A DNA stretch of 6,925 bases from Bacteroidota bacterium (lineage in GTDB: Bacteria > Bacteroidota > Bacteroidia > UKL13-3). This document shows, in pieces, positions 6,061 to 6,925 of the stretch; positions within the stretch are counted from its first letter, which is position 1, and every line of letters begins with the position of its first letter. The position numbers and the translations under genes are program-made. The stretch covers positions 1 to 6,925 of the forward strand of contig CANFSD010000088.1 in NCBI GenBank assembly GCA_947449515.1. The letters are read 5' to 3'. A model generated the notes under the pieces. It was not told the DNA's origin and searched no databases. It saw only the letters and a program-made list of their open reading frames with translations.

Positions 6061-6925
6061 CTATCTCACAATGGCAACCGTACCTGTAAATTCATACGAT
6101 TTGCCTTTTTTGTCTTTTGCTACAATTAAGTAGGTAAAAAGTCCTGGAGGCTCTGGCGTTCCGTTGATTTTTCCATCCCACCAAGTTCCACCAGGCATTT
6201 TGGTTTCAAATACCTGCACACCCCAACGGTTGAAAATAGAAAGCTCAAGAAATTCAAACCTACCAATGCTAAAAATTGGAACAAATAAATCATTCAAGCC
6301 ATCACCATTTGGCGTAAAGCCATTAGGAACAAATACAGTGTCTTTAATAATTACTTGAATACTCTTTGAAATGGTATCTGTGCAACCCATGCTGTCTTTG
6401 ACCGTAAATAAAGCATTATAAATCCCCTCATCCGTGTAGGTATGGGTAGTGTTTTCGTCGTTTGACACAGCACTTAAATCACCAAAATTCCATTCATAAA
6501 AATTGCCGTTTGTGCTCTTATTGGTAAAGTTTACATTAAGTGGCGCCAATCCAAAATTAGGGTCAGCATCAAATTTTGCTGTAATTTTAGGACTCATGTC
6601 AACCATTACAGTATCACTCTTATAGCAGTAGCCATTCCATGCATTTAATACATACATCGTTTTACCCGCAACAGAGGCGGTTGGTTGCATCAATAACTTG
6701 TCGTTTAAGCCCATTGCTGGCGCCCAATTAAAACGCGTGTAATCAATTACATTTCCGTTAAGTGTTACAAAATCTCCAGGACAATGTTTTTGATCGTTAC
6801 CAGCACTAACAATTGGGAATTTATTTACTTTCACAAAAACTGAGTCCAAAATTGCGCAAGAGCCATCAGATATCCTTACTATATAGGTGGTATCTTTCGC
6901 CGGCGTTGCCAATGGATTTGGAATA
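6061..6925 (-). CDS. T9SS type B sorted surface protein with Ig-like/PKD repeats, C-terminal part, 5' end outside window
   Basis: This is the last ~287 residues of a large secreted protein; the frame is open to the right edge. The apparent start at 6912 is only an internal TTG Leu codon. Numbering from there, an Ig/PKD-like repeat ends at about 30 and another spans about 36-107 (SAGNDQKHCPGDFVTLNGN to SDTVMVDM). A PKD domain occupies about 108-190 with the hallmark EWNFGD (140-145) and HTYTDEGIYNALFTVKD. The C-terminal 90 residues are the CHU_C/type B sorting domain: VFVPNGFTPNGDGLNDLF (193-210), then LSIFNRWGVQVFE, WWDGKINGTP and GLFTYLIVAKD. This domain directs export through the type IX secretion system and is later processed at the surface. 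The ligand or adhesive role of the full protein cannot be told from this end. The gene is convergent with the DUF255 gene, with 2 bp between stops. Confidence 0.93.
   Translation of the reverse strand, partial: IPNPLATPAKDTTYIVRISDGSCAILDSVFVKVNKFPIVSAGNDQKHCPGDFVTLNGNVIDYTRFNWAPAMGLNDKLLMQPTASVAGKTMYVLNAWNGYCYKSDTVMVDMSPKITAKFDADPNFGLAPLNVNFTNKSTNGNFYEWNFGDLSAVSNDENTTHTYTDEGIYNALFTVKDSMGCTDTISKSIQVIIKDTVFVPNGFTPNGDGLNDLFVPIFSIGRFEFLELSIFNRWGVQVFETKMPGGTWWDGKINGTPEPPGLFTYLIVAKDKKGKSYEFTGTVAIVR
6073..6111 (+). terminator. Possible intrinsic terminator of the DUF255 gene, inside the opposing gene
   Basis: Fifteen bases after the plus-strand stop, GGCAA (6073-6077) can pair with TTGCC (6101-6105). 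CGTA (6079-6082) can pair with TACG (6095-6098) inside it, across a small internal loop and a 12-nt apical loop. Six T residues follow immediately (6106-6111). The stem-then-T-run arrangement is right for an intrinsic terminator, but the stem is interrupted. The same bases encode the conserved end of the sorting domain (KKGKSYEFTGTVAIV), so the match may be chance. Confidence 0.3.
6595..6924 (-). repeat. Two diverged Ig/PKD-like repeat units, 231-bp (77-residue) period
   Basis: The protein segments encoded by 6924-6826 and 6693-6595 align without gaps over 33 residues with 10 identities (P, A, A, T, Y, G, C, D, V, V). Both share the pattern P-x-A ... T-x-Y ... G-x-C ... D-x-V-x-V. The first is cut off from its own N-terminal half by the window edge. 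This is a domain-level tandem repeat of the kind common in long T9SS cargo proteins; the DNA itself has diverged, so it is not a recent duplication. Confidence 0.6.

Noticed and set aside
1..6925. CRISPR array, tRNA/rRNA, insertion sequence, prophage, toxin-antitoxin or defence island
   Set aside because: No regularly spaced direct repeats, cloverleaf-like sequences, transposase motifs or terminal inverted repeats were seen. Nearly all DNA is taken up by six ordinary genes.

Overview
The window is an AT-rich stretch of ordinary bacterial chromosome, most likely from a member of the Bacteroidota (Chitinophagales/Sphingobacteriia/Saprospiria-like, not resolvable further from this sequence). The strongest marker is the gene at the right edge. 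Its product ends in the 'gliding motility-associated C-terminal' (CHU_C, type B) domain, the secretion signal of the type IX secretion system, which is confined to that phylum. Supporting signs are a bacterial GH3-family protein, starts that mostly lack Shine-Dalgarno sequences, and a TAnnTTTG-type -7 promoter element.

Layout from left to right: (1) the C-terminal ~211 residues of a GH3 acyl-acid-amido synthetase family protein, cut by the left edge, followed 11 bp later on the same strand by (2) a membrane-anchored MltD-like lytic transglycosylase with one LysM domain; these two look like one transcription unit. (3) After a 94-bp gap holding an 11-bp-arm inverted repeat and a candidate promoter comes a saccharopine dehydrogenase (glutamate-forming, LYS9/AASS-C type). 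(4) Convergent to it, with an 11-bp gap, is a TrmN6/YfiC-like tRNA adenine-N6 methyltransferase on the minus strand. (5) Divergent from that across 61 bp is a 671-residue thioredoxin-domain/DUF255 (YyaL/SPATA20) protein on the plus strand. (6) Convergent with it, only 2 bp apart, is the 3' part of a large modular PKD/Ig-like T9SS cargo protein, cut by the right edge.

The genes do not form one obvious pathway: they cover cell-wall turnover, amino-acid metabolism, tRNA modification, an orphan redox/glycosidase-fold protein and a secreted surface protein. I found no CRISPR array, tRNA, rRNA, insertion sequence, toxin-antitoxin pair, phage gene or defence module. No gap longer than 100 bp lies between genes. 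I do not see evidence for an undescribed system here. The observations most worth checking are the inverted repeat overlapping the saccharopine dehydrogenase promoter, the mirrored divergent promoter, and the GH3/lytic-transglycosylase pairing.
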